Part shown: positions 1-13,555 of the stretch, one piece after another
Layout: each line of letters begins with the position of its first letter
Numbering within the stretch: position 1 is the stretch's first letter
NCBI GenBank assembly: GCA_025266875.1
Contig: JALLLT010000012.1
Span: 186,001-250,000 of the forward strand
Length of the DNA: 64,000 nt
Origin: Fennellomyces sp. T-0311
Lineage: Eukaryota > Mucoromycota > Mucoromycetes > Mucorales > Lichtheimiaceae
Direction of reading: 5' to 3'
The notes under the pieces: generated by a model
Told to the model about the DNA's origin: nothing
Seen by the model: only the letters and a program-made list of their open reading frames with translations
The model's database searches: none
Program-made: the position numbers and the translations under genes

Positions 1-478
1 AAATGCTATTAGTGATCTTTCGAACAATCGCCTGCGTGGTCCAATTTCTCCTAGCATTGGCAAGTTGCAAAATCTGAGAAGAATGTAAGTAGTGCAAAAA
101 AAAAAAATATGGGCAGAAGAGAGGGCTAAAGAACTGGCTTTAAGTATGCTTGGTCACAATGGTCTTTCGGGCGCTATTCCTGCAGAATTCGGAACGCTTG
201 CATTATTAGAATACATTCAGCTCAACTATAACGCGTTAAACGGCGAATTCCCGAGCTTCATGGCTCCACGTGCACTCGGTTATTGCTACATGACACCGAA
301 TCAATTCCAAGTTTGCCCTGACCAAACGATTGTTGGCAATCCTGATAGTATGGCGTTCCAATGCGCCACAGATTGTATTATTGGTAGCACACGTCCTGGC
401 GCTGGCAGTTCTACTCGCGTCAATCTCCTCACCATCGCCACCCTTGCTATGGGTGCACTGGCATTTGTCCTAGTTTAA
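1..478 (+). CDS. Leucine-rich-repeat surface protein, 3' end (5' part outside the window)
   Basis: Only the last two exons are visible. Exon A runs from the window edge (frame starting at base 2) to 84; the intron is 85-144 (GTAAGT...TTTAAG); the last exon is 145-478 with a TAA stop. The spliced frame gives two plant-type LRR units with NxLxGxIP-like spacing (NNRLRGPIS, then NGLSGAIPAEFGTL and NALNGEFP), followed by a cysteine-bearing cap (four Cys in about 45 residues), a Ser/Gly/Thr-rich linker and a terminal hydrophobic stretch of about 18 residues with no charged tail. Such an end fits a GPI-anchor signal, so the protein is probably displayed on the cell surface. LRR domains bind proteins or glycans; no partner can be named here. 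There is no kinase or other enzymatic domain in the visible part. Confident about the LRR and the splice; the anchor is inferred. Confidence 0.75.
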
Positions 479-1032
479 AATATCTCTCACTCTTGCTTTT
501 TTAATTTAATCAATCAAACGCATGTTGCTGAATTTCCCTTTGTAGAGTCTCACCTTCCTCATATTCTTTTCACAAAAGTGGCGGAGCTCTTTACCATTTA
601 AGGTTTTTAGTTTCCAAATTTATACATAAAGTCTCTTTCATCTATAAACATACCTATTTTAACTTGATAATGGCACTAAATCGCTAGCGTACATTTTTTG
701 CATGTATAATGCTTTAGCAGTAAAAATGGCATCCACATACATTAGTCACCCCTACACTTAATGGTTTGATATAGCAGAGAGCATGATTATGTGTCTGAGT
801 GCGAAAGTTGTTTCTCATGCTTTTCTGGATGTCATCTCTTGGCATGTTAAAATCAAACAATATGCGCTGTATAAAGCTGTAACTCTATAATTTCAAAACC
901 TTACGGAAATAAAGATTAAGTTTTTTACTTTAATTTGGATGGTTACAAAATGGAGATTGTGCATATGTAGCATGATTTTTTTTCGGAGGAACAATTGCGT
1001 AAGTGAATGCTAGTGTAAGGCCCGATGTGAAA
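479..1032. other. Intergenic spacer
   Basis: AT-rich spacer between two converging genes. It would carry the 3' ends of both. No open frame or repeat of note was seen. Confidence 0.5.
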
Positions 1033-1583
1033 TCAAAGTGGAGAGTGGGCAAAACCCAGTGCCCCGATCGCAATTGCAATTCCGGCTATGATCACCTTCG
1101 CTATGGCCCGTGCAATACCATGTGGTTTTTCCATCACTACTTCGCCGACTGCCCATACCAACGCTAGAGCGGTAAAACTATATAGGTATTCATAAAATAA
1201 GTTTTGTAAGTACACATGGTCCTTTTGGTTGAGCTTACATCCACGCAAGTACAAGTACAGAGCGAGTGAATATGCCAGCCATGACGCTGTTCAGTACCAG
1301 AGTGATCAGTATAGCGAGAGCCGCGTCCCGCAGCACGCGGATGAACCTATCCAAACGCATCTATTATATAAAAATAGAACATTTTAAATATTCACATAAT
1401 AAACATGTCCGTTCATCATATTACCTGAGGTAACCCTTCATTGGATGAAGTACCACCATCTTGCTGGCTTTCGTTTACCTCAGTGAAGAAAGCTCGCGCA
1501 ATCCATCCGACTGCCCATACGACTAATAACGTATAAAGAGATGCCCAAGTGGCACGAGAATATCTTATGTCAAAACGATCCAT
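1033..1583 (-). CDS. Small multi-pass membrane protein of unknown function, 141 aa
   Basis: Three exons on the minus strand: 1583-1425, 1360-1239 and 1177-1033 (159+122+145 nt, exactly 142 codons with stop). Introns are 1424-1361 (GTAATA...TAATAG) and 1238-1178 (GTAAGC...ATATAG); phases agree. The product has about four hydrophobic segments, near residues 13-33, 65-84, 95-109 and 118-138, with short charged loops between and a hydrophilic Ser/Gln/Gly loop near 36-53. The motif VWAVG occurs twice (residues 22-26 and 101-105), each time in a hydrophobic segment, which suggests an internal duplication. I do not recognise the family. Consistent phasing and a sensible membrane topology argue for a real gene; expression evidence is lacking. 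Confidence 0.55.
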
Positions 1584-4500
1584 AAGTAACAATATTTCCG
1601 TAATAGAAAAAGAACCAGGTTTGGTGATACCAGTACATCTTTTTATGGGAAAGTTGGTGGTGCCGTCAAAGTGATGTCTTACTCAAATATCATTGGTGAA
1701 ATATGCATCACAAGATGCGCATGACTTGCTAAAAAACACCATATCTACGAGAACTTGATGGTTAAGATAAATAGAACCTACAATATTGCTTAGTGCTAAG
1801 TATATCCATCGCTCCAGAAATTTGACAATTTCACTACGATATTATGAAGACGGCGCGGCGGTGCGCATGCTCTGAAATTCGTGCTAACTACGTACGTAGG
1901 ACAAATATGTACAGCCATATACCGAGTTGGATTGATGCCATTAGCAACTGGAGTTACTAAACGAAATTGAAAATAGTAGGCATTCATGTCATTAACTAAA
2001 ACCATCCTGATCGCCCCATAAGTATAGTTTATCACGAGATAAGAAACATCTATATAGAGCTATCGATATGTACAGCCGAGCTATAGTCAAACTTATCAAA
2101 AAAAGCAAAATCTAATACATCATCAGTGCTCCTTGTTCTTTGTGATTTCTGTATGACAGGAAATATGATAGTGAACCCTCGCTTCCAATGTATCGAAGTC
2201 GAACTTCATGCCAGAGAGGATGATATATTCGGAGAAATTTATGGCCAATGATCAATACCCGCTAATGTGTCCAGTTTACATAGTGTGTTGACAGTTTAGT
2301 CATTATTCTCCATGATGGGCAAGGAGGGCGTCGCCTTTGAACCGTATAGTGTAACGTGGTGTAATTGCTATAGATGTACTGCGATTCACTTGTCGTGGCA
2401 ACAAAAACTAAATCCTCGGAACCTGCTAGACGAACAATGGATGTCTTCAGTGGCATGAGAGTGGAACAGAGAAAGACAGATAATCCATCATAAACTCAGC
2501 GTTGATTGAGACAGCTGTTTCTATGTGAGCGAACATCAATAATATGAATTCGTCGTTACCTAGTCATATTGTAACGCAACACTCTGGCGAGCGCCATTGG
2601 CATATAGATTTGAGGAGTGCGACAGCTATTCACTCCCTTCCATCATGACTATGTGCTGATTTCTTCTTTTTTTTTCATCGAAGACAAAATTTCGTGAGTA
2701 TCAGAGTCGATAGGCGCGCCAAATGCTAATATGAAAATATCTCTTTGTCTTTTCTCGCTTGATTCAGCAAGATTGTAGCCAATGCGCATATCTTCCCCCC
2801 TCGCAGTCGTAATTGCTTTACTGACATTTACCATAAAGCACGTAACTAAGCGGTTATGACCTTTGTTGGATAAGTCATATTAAGAAGTATACCTATCGTA
2901 GATACAAATACACCGAATATCTTTTAAGCAAGCTTGATATCGGATCCTAAGTATTTGTCATCATTAGTGCATTTACCATATACTTTTGAGTTCTATCATC
3001 ATCTATCATGGGAAAGTAACAAAAGAGGCTAACAATACTAAGAACTATCAGTAGATAAAGGTATATAGGATACACAAGACAATATGTTCAGTCAAGTGCG
3101 GCCTTTAGCTAATAAGAAGCGATTGGTTGCATGGGATGCGCATGTAAGTAGTCATCGAAGTTTTACAATACATAATAGCTTTCTATACGCATTAACGGCT
3201 AAATGCTCTGAAATCAATCAAACTGAAGCATCATATATTCCCAGAAGCTTACGATGATAAGTATATGCTGACGACATCTCATCTGGCCGATGTGCTGAAG
3301 AAGTTGCTACGTACATGATTTACTTTTACTGCTATTACGTAGCCAAAGGAACCTTGCTTCGCGTTTGCTTCTAGTTCTACCGATATGTGGCTACTTAAGG
3401 ACATATATGGCGTAAGAACGTACATATTCAATTCATATTTTGTTACTCACCGTTTGGACCGTGGCAACGCTATGTATAACCTCCTTTGATAATTAAAGCA
3501 CAAAGATCACTCCATAAACTTGTTGAAAGTAATGCATAGAAACTACTGGATGTACTAAATGATTGCACCGAACCTTTAGCAGCTTTATTTCCATTTCATG
3601 GTACAGCCATGGGTAATAAAAACTATGGATAAAATCTGGGAATGTTGCAAGAATAATCTAAAATGGCTTAATACGTACTTTGTTCCGCAAAAAGATTTGT
3701 AGGGGTAGTTTCCAAATTTTGTCCCAAAAAGAGACACGTAATAGCAGTATTATGAGGACTAAACTCGCAATATAGATGGAGTTCATAATGTAAAAGTAGA
3801 TGTTCGTCTTTTTGACTCCGGTTCACGTTGTTGATGAGCAAGAAGAGCACGTATAGCTGCTGCTGCTGCGAAGGGTAGTGTATATGTAGACGACTGCATT
3901 ACATGAATCTTAATGCGCATTCATCCATTACAATATAATCAACATGATACGTAAGAGAACAATGGTGGTGCCACAGCTTGCCTTCTCTGGAAAGAGACCG
4001 GATTGCCACAAATGACGTCGTTACTCAAATGTTCTTGATAAACAGAGAGAAAATCACAAGGCGCACATGACTGGATAAAACTACTCATACGCTAGCTCAA
4101 AGCAAGAGCCAATGCCTCCAAGGAAGCCAATTCATGTTTACTTCTATGCACATGCGTTGCTTCTGCTGCACCAGAACGCATGTCAATTGGCGTCAATCGA
4201 GATGCTGTGTAACCTTCGCACAGCTGGATTATTGTCCTTGGCGTAAATTTTGTAACCCAAGATATCGGGTTTCTTTGTTTGTTGGTGAAGCACTGTAGTG
4301 CAGAAGTGGTGTAAGGCGCCTTTGTACACTTGCTCGATGCCATGCAAAGCCCAGATAACAATGACCAAAATGGGAAAGGGTAATCATAACGACCATTTCA
4401 TGTGGATACAGGAAGTGACGTGATCACAAGGTATCGACTACGATGATAAGGCGGCTTCCTGTCCTGGCCGAAGCAGAAACCAAGTAAGATTTGTTCCGGT

Positions 4501-4707
4501 TTTCCCAGTCGCTTTTGGTAATATAAACCACTCCTTCTGTGATGCTTTTGTATCCAAAAGTGAAAGTCCGCAAGGCAGTGTGCAGGACAGCAAGTCAGTT
4601 GGTTTAGGTCACTGGACTTTTTCACACCTTTGTCTTTCGTCAACGCACAGCGCATCAGGGTTACTTTTTCTGGCTCTATCCAATTGACCTTTATACCCCT
4701 AATTACA
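1584..4707. other. Gene-poor region, no supportable gene
   Basis: AT-rich DNA with only short open frames on both strands (none above about 120 codons, none resembling a known family). A possible first exon with a good donor (ATG at 3084, GTAAGT at 3144) has no convincing continuation. The last few hundred bases precede the ATG2 start codon and should hold its promoter. Confidence 0.45.
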
Positions 4708-7700
4708 ATGAAGCCTTGGAATTTCATACCGTCAGCATGGACAACGTTCACACTTCCGACCAACATTCAAAAGCGACTCTACAAATTCCTGCTGCGCAAG
4801 GCGATCGGGCAGTTCCTTGCCAATGACCTTGATCTCGAAAACTTTGACATTGAATTGGTCAATGGGTCGGTCGAACTGCGAGATCTGAACTTGAATCTAG
4901 AGGCAAGCAGAACGATAGCGTATTCCTGCATAACAGAGCAGCCTTTTTTATGGTTTCACTTTTATATGTAGCGTCTGAACGAATGGATCGCCGATACACC
5001 GTTCGTCCTGGAGCAGGGCCGTGTGGGAAGTATCAGTGCATCGTTGCCATGGTCGAACTTTTGGAGTGGCGACATTGCGCTCAAAGTCCAAGGATTGCAC
5101 TTGACACTGCGCCCAACGAAACGTATACGGCGAAGTAAGATTACACATAAGGGAGGAGAGTGGTCAGCTGAATGTACTGAATGATGTATAGCTCGTCCAC
5201 GCGAAGACGACGACTCACCCATCATGTCGTCGTCATTACACTTCGCTGACGACTTTCTGCGCACAGAGATGGAAGACCAGGAGCTGATGGATTCGATCCA
5301 ACAGTCGATCCATGAGTCGACTTCCCCTGACGCAGACATTGGGACGGAAGGGCTTCAGGTGTTGACGCGAGTGATCGACAAGATGCTCGCCAAGGTCAAG
5401 ATAGACGTTGTAAATACTACGATTCGCATCCTCCACAACCCATCCTCCGCACCCGACCAGAAAGCATCCGACGAATACTCACTCGACCTGCATATACCCA
5501 AGATTTCGTACTTTGACGAAACTCCCGAATTCAACGCAGGTCAGCCCACCACGCAGACCAACCTGGCCGAGTCAAGTGTGCTCCTGCCACCCGACGCAAA
5601 CGAGACAATCAAAATTATCACCATCGCATCGCCAACTCTATGGCTGCGATCCAGCCGCAATTCCTTATACTCCGTCCCCTCCAAAAGCGAGACCACACTG
5701 CAGCTCAGCGACAGCAACGACGACGAAAGCGACTTGGATCAAACTGAATTCTACGAGGCAAACGAGGGCGAGCCGTCGCTGTTCTATGGCAACCATTCGG
5801 TTCATTCCAGCTATATGAGCGGGTCAACAACACCACGAGCCTTTCCTCGCCAAGGAGCATACTTTTCGTCGTCAGCGAGCTACAACAGCAGCAACGCCAA
5901 GCCGTATGAGGCGTTGCTGCTTACAGCAATGAACAAAGAAAACTGGATACGTATCAAACTGCGGCCATCGTTCCCTTTCAATACGCCACAGTCAACAGAC
6001 GCTCCTGTGGTGAAGCAGGTGGATTTCTTATGCACACACATTCGCACATTTATCACGCCGAGGCAAACAGCATTTCTGCTAGATTTATTTAAGCGGATGA
6101 GCGATATCCCCGCCGACTCTGTAACGCCAGCAAAGTCATCGCCTTTGGAAGAGCCACTCGATCCGCTTGCAGACCTGCAACATTCCGGTCGCAGGTCCTT
6201 CGGTGAGAGCGGTAGTCCTGGCCCCTTGCTTATGCATCCGCCGCTAGCATCGTCAGTGTTCCCGCCGACTACACCCGCTCCAGCAGGTGTTCCAGACGTG
6301 AAGATCAAGATGCAGATCAGTATGATTGAGTGTTACTTTCTGTACGCCGACGGATACGAGCCGACAGTATCTCACGACAGCGAGTTTAAGGACGTCAGCC
6401 ATCTCAAACTGTCAATAACTCAGGTAGTTATGCGACATCAGCAATACCCGCATGAGACCACCAAACGTGACATCTCTATACGACACACTCCTCCCCGAGA
6501 AGGCATCAGCCCACTTTCATCCGCATCGTCTACACCCAACTCGTCGCTTCTATCGATGCTTGATATGCGAATATCCAATATTGCCTTGAGTGAGTGGATC
6601 AAGCGACCGGATGGCGCACGATTACATAAGAACCTTCCAAAACGAATACGGCAAATCCAGTATGATCGATACAACCCGTTTCTCGAGTTCGATGAAAGCA
6701 TCCAGTACGACTACTCCCACGAGACAGAATTTCCGAACATTACACCGCGGCGAAAATCGGGAGGCAGTTTGAAGAAAAGCGATGTGGTGCGGTTGCGCGT
6801 TGAGAGGAAACAAGGCCATGAAGTTAGCAGATTTGTGAATGGTGAGTCGGGTCAAATGTAGTGCTTTTCTTGTGTAGTTGCTAATTAAAAAACTAGCGTC
6901 AACGCTGGATGAGGAGACTCATATCAATATCCAGCCATTTGCTCTGCATATGGATGCTCAAATCGCCGATCGTCTCGAAAATTATGTATACGCTATCATG
7001 GACATGAGCTCCAAATGGGACTCGAGCAAGCCACAAGCAGCAAGGTAAGCATTTTTTATATGCCTTGGATGAATGGAGAAAACAGTAACAATTCTATCGC
7101 TTCAGTCCGGCGGATAACTCGATGGGTCAAAGAATCTATGAGGATCTGGATCGTGCGTCTGTTGAGCACCAGCATCGCAAGAAAGTACGTTTACACTGTG
7201 CGTTTATTCGCATCCTTGTATATATTCCCGATATGAGCCAAGTGTGCATGCGAGATGCATTCAATGACTTGCTTCACGCTGATATGCTGAGCGTCGATGT
7301 TAAGAAGCTTGTGATGCATTGGAAGTCAGAAATGGATGATCACGAGACAGATACAGCGTCAGTACATTCTGGTTTCCAGGCAACTCCACAGCCAGAAACA
7401 CCCATGAAATTCCAGGTTGATTGCAACTTTATCAATGTCTTTTTACATCTTGCCGAAGGTAAGTAGTTATTCTAGCTTCTATCATGTTCTTACGGGACCT
7501 TGTTCTGGTTACTAGATACTGCCACTCGATGTTGGTTCACTTCCAAGACTGTCGTACCTACAAAGTCTTTTTCAAATACTCCATTTGCATCAGCTGGATT
7601 AGCCCAAGGTCCCAGTTTTGAAATAACTTTGCGACCATCAGCAAGCTCTACCAGTGCCAATCCAGCTTCGGCGGCCAAGCAAAGTTTCTTTGGCGCTGGG

Positions 7701-10700
7701 TCTGATATTCCAAACAATATCTTTGAATATTTGAGCAAGAATGAAGGTTTACCGGTAGCAAAGAAGCACAAATTACCAATGGAAGACCAAGCAGAATCAT
7801 TAATGATATTCAAGCAGCGGACAGTAGAAACCTCAGTAAGTGTATGAGTATCGATGATGGCTTTAATCCTTAATGGATTTTTCTGTTACATAGCTTGCTG
7901 TTGTAAATTGCCATTTTCCTGTTACTCGGCTCAATCTGACCAAGGAAGTGTGGGACATCTTTCAGATTCTGCAGAACGACCTCATTTTATGGCAACCCAG
8001 GTTTATACGTCACCTGACCGCAGCTGAAGAGTTTAAAGAAGACTATGGCGGCTCCGACAGAGCATCGTCTTCGGTGTTGAGTGATATTTATGGAAGCGCA
8101 CGATCATATTCCGGAGATTCTCGTTTTCCGACATCTGAATCCATTCTTGCATCCAGTTTACTCAGCCAAAGTCATGAACGGTTAGGGTATAGTACGGATA
8201 AACCAAGCTTGCTTTCTCTTCTTGTGGTTATGAGTGACGGTACGTGAAGGCTCCGTGGTTATATGAAGTGTTGCTAATAATAGCGCTCAAACAATTCAGC
8301 TGTCTGGGACCTTCATCACATATCTAAAGAGGGTAATCACAAGACGACTTACCAGTTACACATGTCCGATTTCCGATATTTCAATGCAATAAAGCATCTT
8401 GGATCGGTAAGTATGAAGGTACTGTTATATACGTGATGTGCTAATACCATATTAACTCTAGAACGAAAATATTACAACCTTGGATATCGATCAGCTGGCG
8501 CTGGATCGAATAGCTCCAAATCCATTACCTATAGTCTACAGGACTATGCCAAAGAAGCTAAATGTATGTTTCTAGGCACGTTACTGGTCTAGATAAAACT
8601 AATTCTTAATGAAAGGCGAAACGCAATACTGGAATGGTTTCTTTAGTTGCTAAGCTTGTTTCGATCCCCGAGCTTAGCAAGATTAACAAAATTACCAGCG
8701 TCGTCGCTTGTAATCTTTGCTTGGGTTTTAGCATGGATTTCAGTATCGTTGAGCATTTATCAGGCTTTCAAGGCATACCAGAAGACGTATGTTGGGTTTG
8801 TTTGGAGCGCTCCAACACATTTGCTAACACCTATCGAAATTCATAGATGGTATTCATCGATCCACCTGCGCAGTACAACAAGATCTACGCTCATGTATTT
8901 GATACATCAGTCGAATATAAGCCGCTTCATATGCCATCTAAGGCCGTTGTGGTCGTTGACGACGTTCAGGTATGTAGCAACGCTATTAGTAAAGAGAAAC
9001 CGGGTGTCTAAAAGTTTGACAGGTGATCACGGAGATTCTATCAGGAGGACAGCCCATCATCGATGTTAAAGCATGTGTACAAAGTCTGAACGTACTTCTC
9101 ATGGACGACGCGACCGATGTTGATGAAAAATATATCGATCAGGCAGCTGTCCGCTTAGCGAAACGGTCTGTCGATGCAATGACGTACTGGACCACGCTTG
9201 GATTTCCCTGCGTGCTCAATGTATCCAAGTTTGAAGCTTGTGTGAAGGCAAAGATAGATAAGCACGTCCAGGCGCCAGACATCGATATCGCTGTGCTGAG
9301 CAACGTCGTGGTCCTGCAAGGATGTACCGACTCGTTCCATTCGTTGATGAATTTCCTTACCTATGTTGCAAACCAAGGAGATCTTCCCAAAGTACCCAAG
9401 GCACCCAGTGATACCAAAGGGAAAAAGCCGGCAAGCAGCCGACCCGATCCCCTGAAAATTCCGCGACAAGGAGGCACCAAGACCGATAACGATGAACAGG
9501 CGGATGGCAATATGCTGGAAAGCTTGGATCCAGACGCGTTCAGACGTTGGGCAGGGTCAACTCCAGTGAAGGAAAAAGTGTCCCTGGACCTGAGCTACGT
9601 CGAGGAGTACTATTCATCAACTAGTAAACCATCGCGAACTGTAGATAATGCACCGCCACAAAAGCCATTGCGAAAACACCATGCGCAACTGAAGCGGAAG
9701 AAAGAGGATCACGTGCGCGTGCTATCGAAGGACGTGGATGAACTCAACATTGTGGAAAACTTTTACAGTACCACAAAGCGGCCAAAGGAGACGACCAAAT
9801 CGGTAGTGGATATATCACGATCACTTGCCTCTGTACGGATACGCAATTTCGATGTCGTGTGGAAGCTTTACGATGGCCACGATGGAAACCATGATTGGCA
9901 GCATGTGTCTCACATCAACAGTGGCAACTCTGCATCATTGTCGCGTTCAAGCACTGTCGATACTGTACTGGATCTTAGTACAAGTTCTCCGAAGGAGCCA
10001 GATTTCGTTCCGCATTCTCCTACATATTCACTATCATCTGATAACTCTGACGGACTTTTTGGCGGCAATCGCGCAACAACGACAAAGCCAGATTCAAACC
10101 GGAGGAGCAGGTCTCGTGAAGTCCGAAGGGGCCGATCTACCCCTGGGGATATAGAAGTGCGTTTGGATGGGCTATCGTTGAATTTGGATCTGATGCCGTC
10201 AACTCACAATATTGGAATCCACCTGCTCCTGAAAATACGAGATTATCAGATCATCGATAACATCAAGACATCATCATGGCACAAGTTCCTAGGATACATG
10301 CGCCCAGATTCCCACGAGTTGCCAAGGGAACGCGGATCTGTGATGCTACACTTCGAGCTGATGGGTCTACGTCCGGTGAAGCATGACCCAACGCTAGAGT
10401 TCCGATTCAAGTTGAAATTATTGCCACTGCGACTCTATGTAGACCAGGACGCTCTCAATTTTTTAGTGAAGTTCTTCACATTCGATAAATCCTTGTTGCG
10501 CTCGACGGAATTTGCCAATGCAACAATTCAGATCGACCAAGCAGAGGAAGAACCAGGATCGGAAATCTTTCTTCGTGAGTAAAAAATGCTTCGCCGTGGC
10601 AGACAACGTGCTCACAATCAGTTCTAGAACATATCGAGATTCATCCTATTGTGCTCAAGATTGACTACAAGCCAAAGTATATCAACTATGGCAATATCAA

Positions 10701-11689
10701 GGAGGGTCAACTTGTCGAACTAGTGAACCTGTTTCATCTGGATGGCGCAGATATCCAGCTGAGTCACATCAAGCTGACAGGCATCAGCGGGTTCTCGCGT
10801 TTGGCAGACAAAGTGGCGAAAGAATGGCTTCCACACATTATGAATACACAAGTACCACACATGGTGTCAGGCGTTTCGCCGATTCGTTCGATTGTCAATG
10901 TTGGTAGTGGAATGGCAGATTTGATTCTGCTCCCCATACAGCAGTATCGCAAAGATGGACGAATAGTACGAGGTAGCTATTCACTACTTTTCCTATGAAG
11001 GATCTTATTTTGATATGTGGTTTTTCGTAGGTATACAAAAGGGCACCCAGTCCTTTGCACGAGCAACAGCTATGGAGGCCATCAATTTGAGCGCGCGTTT
11101 TGCTTCTGGTGCGCAGGTGATTCTAGAACAAGCGGATGACTTTTTGTCACCTTCGCGTCGACATGAGTTTGTACCTCTTGAATATGACGTTGATTTGGTA
11201 AACCAAGCTGAAGAGGATGACGATGGCTTTTTCCACGCCAACGCTGCAGTAGCAGCGGCGGCTGCCAATGAATATCATCTGTACCATCATCACAAGAGCG
11301 GAACCTCGTTAAGCAAGTTTGCAAATCAACCATCCGATATATCTGAAGGCCTTCAGTTTGCCTACAATAACCTGAGTCGAAATCTTGGTGCTGCCGCTCA
11401 GACTATATTTGCAGTACCAACTGAGATTATACAGGATGATGGTATACCCGAAAGCAACTATTCGTCGTCGCCATCCTCATCATCTCAAGCGAAGGCAGTT
11501 ATTCGTGCTGTCCCTGTTGCCGTAATAAAGCCGATGATTGGGTTGACAGGAGCATTCCAAAGCATCATGGTTGGCCTTCGGAATACGATAGATCCTGCAA
11601 TGCGACTCCAAAGTGAAGATGTAAGGTAAATTCAGAATGACATGGATAGTGGCTAATTGTTCTTTACTGTATAGAAATATAAGCGATAG
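4708..11689 (+). CDS. ATG2: Autophagy-related protein 2 (bridge-like lipid transfer protein), 2059 aa
   Basis: ATG2 moves phospholipid from the ER to the growing autophagosome with Atg9 and Atg18. Fifteen exons: 4708-4902, 4972-5134, 5192-6841, 6897-7044, 7106-7458, 7516-7835, 7894-8239, 8300-8406, 8462-8563, 8616-8786, 8847-8969, 9023-10574, 10628-10972, 11031-11620, 11675-11689; total 6180 nt, divisible by three, all phases agree. The N-terminus carries the chorein signature (NIQKRLYKFLL, GQFLANDLDLENFD) and exon 2 the conserved LEQGRVGSISASLPWSNFW stretch. Exon 5 holds the HIPDMSQ-type central conserved segment. Exons 13-14 hold the C-terminal ATG2 domain (IEIHPIVLKIDYKPK, GISGFSRL, RSIVNVGSGMADL). 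The final 15-nt exon gives the family-like ending EDKYKR; without that splice the frame would stop at 11629. Intron 1 uses a GC donor. Length matches filamentous-fungal ATG2. The start was chosen at 4708 because the next residues match family N-termini. Confidence 0.95.
4903..4971 (+). other. GC-AG intron 1 of ATG2
   Basis: The junction is CTAGAG|GCAAGC ... ATGTAG|CGTCTG. No GT donor nearby keeps the conserved chorein domain in frame (NLNLE joined to RLNEWIADTPF). GCAAGC is the usual strong context for GC donors. Confidence 0.75.
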
Positions 11690-13555
11690 TGGCAATGTAC
11701 ACATAAAATGATATAAAGTATTTATATATCTATAAGCTCTCGATGTTCATTTATAACTTGATGAAGTGTTCCAACGGGAAAAAGTACTTATAAGCTTTAA
11801 CCTACATTAGACCTTTATCACGGCATGTCTATTTCATATATTGACAGCAACAAGAGGTATCTAATTGCGAAGCTCCATCGCAGATACATAGTATGTATCA
11901 ACAATACGCCAAGATACTGTGTATAACGTACCATCTGCTTCACTCGCTCAATTTGATTACTCGTTTTTTAAATTCTCTTAGTTGAAAAGTATGATTTTTA
12001 CCTGTAGAAGCCTTGTGGATCTGTCCCTGTATATACGTCGGGGTATAGCCTTTTCCTTGCGGTACGAATATGTAGGTATCTTTATATAATAGGTATAACT
12101 GATGTCATGCCTGAAAGCACCCTACGGGAAAAATGACTTAGACTCTTGTTCCCGGTTTTCTTCTCTGCTTTTTCTTCAGCACTTTGTCTTCAACAATTTG
12201 ATCAATGTAAAGCGGTACAATTTCACTGTTTTTAGGGGATGAATTACTAGCGCCTGTCGGTAAGTACCATCAACATGATTTCCTAATGTTGATTGAAAAA
12301 GCATCCTCAGCTGCAAGAGCCTGGATAAACAATCCTTGACTTTCTCAGTGGTCATGTAGGACGACAGCACCTCAAAATGTGACAACCACGTCATTCTGTA
12401 CATCGGATCAAAGGGAAGTTCAAGTATATAACATGTACTTTTGACGCCTAATCAAGCAGAGAGACGGGTATAAGTATATTGATTGGTGTACTGGACAGCT
12501 CTCCTTGAAATACTTACTATCGGCGTACAGACTGTAAACGATAAGCTTACCAACAAATTGGTGTAGCAGTCTGTGTAATTCAAAGGCAAATTTGCGCTTA
12601 ACACCCTTGCCCTTTCCGTTCCCAGGGAGCTTTACTCCAACGGTCACTATATAATAGTGCACAGTGTGTAAGGAAACATAGATATTGAAACCAGGAAGTA
12701 TCTTGCCTGGTTTCTTGTGTTATTGATGATGTCGATGGTGAAGGTGCCGAGGAGAAGCAGGCTGGTATTTGTCTTATTATCACCGTTAAAAATTAATGTG
12801 TAATTCAGACAATGAATAAAGGTGTTTTCGACACTTTGCTGCTTGTCAGGCTTTCGAAGTACGTGTTTCTGTGTGTTAAGGAGGATACAACTGTACTGGA
12901 CAATAGTTGCTAGTTCATTATAACATAAGACTCGAGAAGAAGTATTCCTTAAGACGAAGACTGTGACTTTCATCGACTGCTGCTTGTTCAAAACATTTCA
13001 GCTCCTAACTTAGCAAGACTTGTTGTTATGACTGTCTATCACTCAGAGTAAAGAATTGGACATTTCTGAAGAGGATGATGTAACTTGATTCTGTAGTACG
13101 TAGAGCAAGAGCTCATCCACACGTCTATGTATATAGGGATGCAAAATTGACCAACAAATGCAACTATTGTGTACACAGAAGGAGATTCGATGGGTGTAAA
13201 GTGCCATGGCATATATGCACAATGCATACTTTATTATCACTACATATGATGTAATGCGTCCCTCTCGTCGTCTGTCATCATTTAAAGAGACCACTGTGGC
13301 CACGTATCTCTACGCTTAGTGATCAAGTCATATCTTCTATCAGACTGTTATCTACTATCAGGCTACGGGCAGCAACCCTGTAATGGCTGATAGAAACTCG
13401 AGGAAGTAATAAAATGTGCTTCAAGTGCTGCGGAGCAGGAGTCATGAACCAATGGCTGACAAGGAGATGTAGGATGACATTTTGCTACTCCGTCCGATTT
13501 TTTTTACTGTTGGAACCTGTCACGTAGACCACTCGTCCCTTTTACCGGTTGGAAA
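11690..13555. other. Spacer between ATG2 and prolyl-tRNA synthetase
   Basis: Besides the decayed minus-strand coding traces listed separately, this interval is AT-rich. The last 250 bases contain the presumed promoter of the prolyl-tRNA synthetase gene. Confidence 0.4.
12170..13303 (-). pseudogene. Possible multi-exon or decayed minus-strand gene, unknown
   Basis: Several neighbouring minus-strand frames look protein-like but do not join cleanly: around 13120-13045 (amphipathic, ending EMSNSLL), 13001-12918 (FEQAAVDESHSLRLKEYFF), 12926-12790 (ELATIVQYSCILLNTQKHVL), 12645-12540 (a basic stretch then ELHRLLHQFVGKL) and 12400-12176. The second and third pass into each other only with a frame change and without a donor/acceptor pair, so a decayed gene is as likely as an intron-rich active one. 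I recognise no family; nothing can be said about function. It may be a relic of a repetitive gene family. Confidence 0.25.

Noticed and set aside
5880..6308. Minus-strand frames of up to 142 codons inside ATG2 and similar frames inside ProRS, PTP and MDM34
   Set aside because: They mirror codon bias of the real gene on the other strand and show no protein-like features of their own.
11621..11629. ATG2 stop at 11627-11629
   Set aside because: Splicing 11620 to 11675 gives the family-typical EDKYKR ending, so the earlier stop is probably intronic.
12991..13006. 16-base match AAACATTTCAGCTCCT shared with 21844-21859
   Set aside because: Close to chance expectation for this length and no extended alignment was seen.
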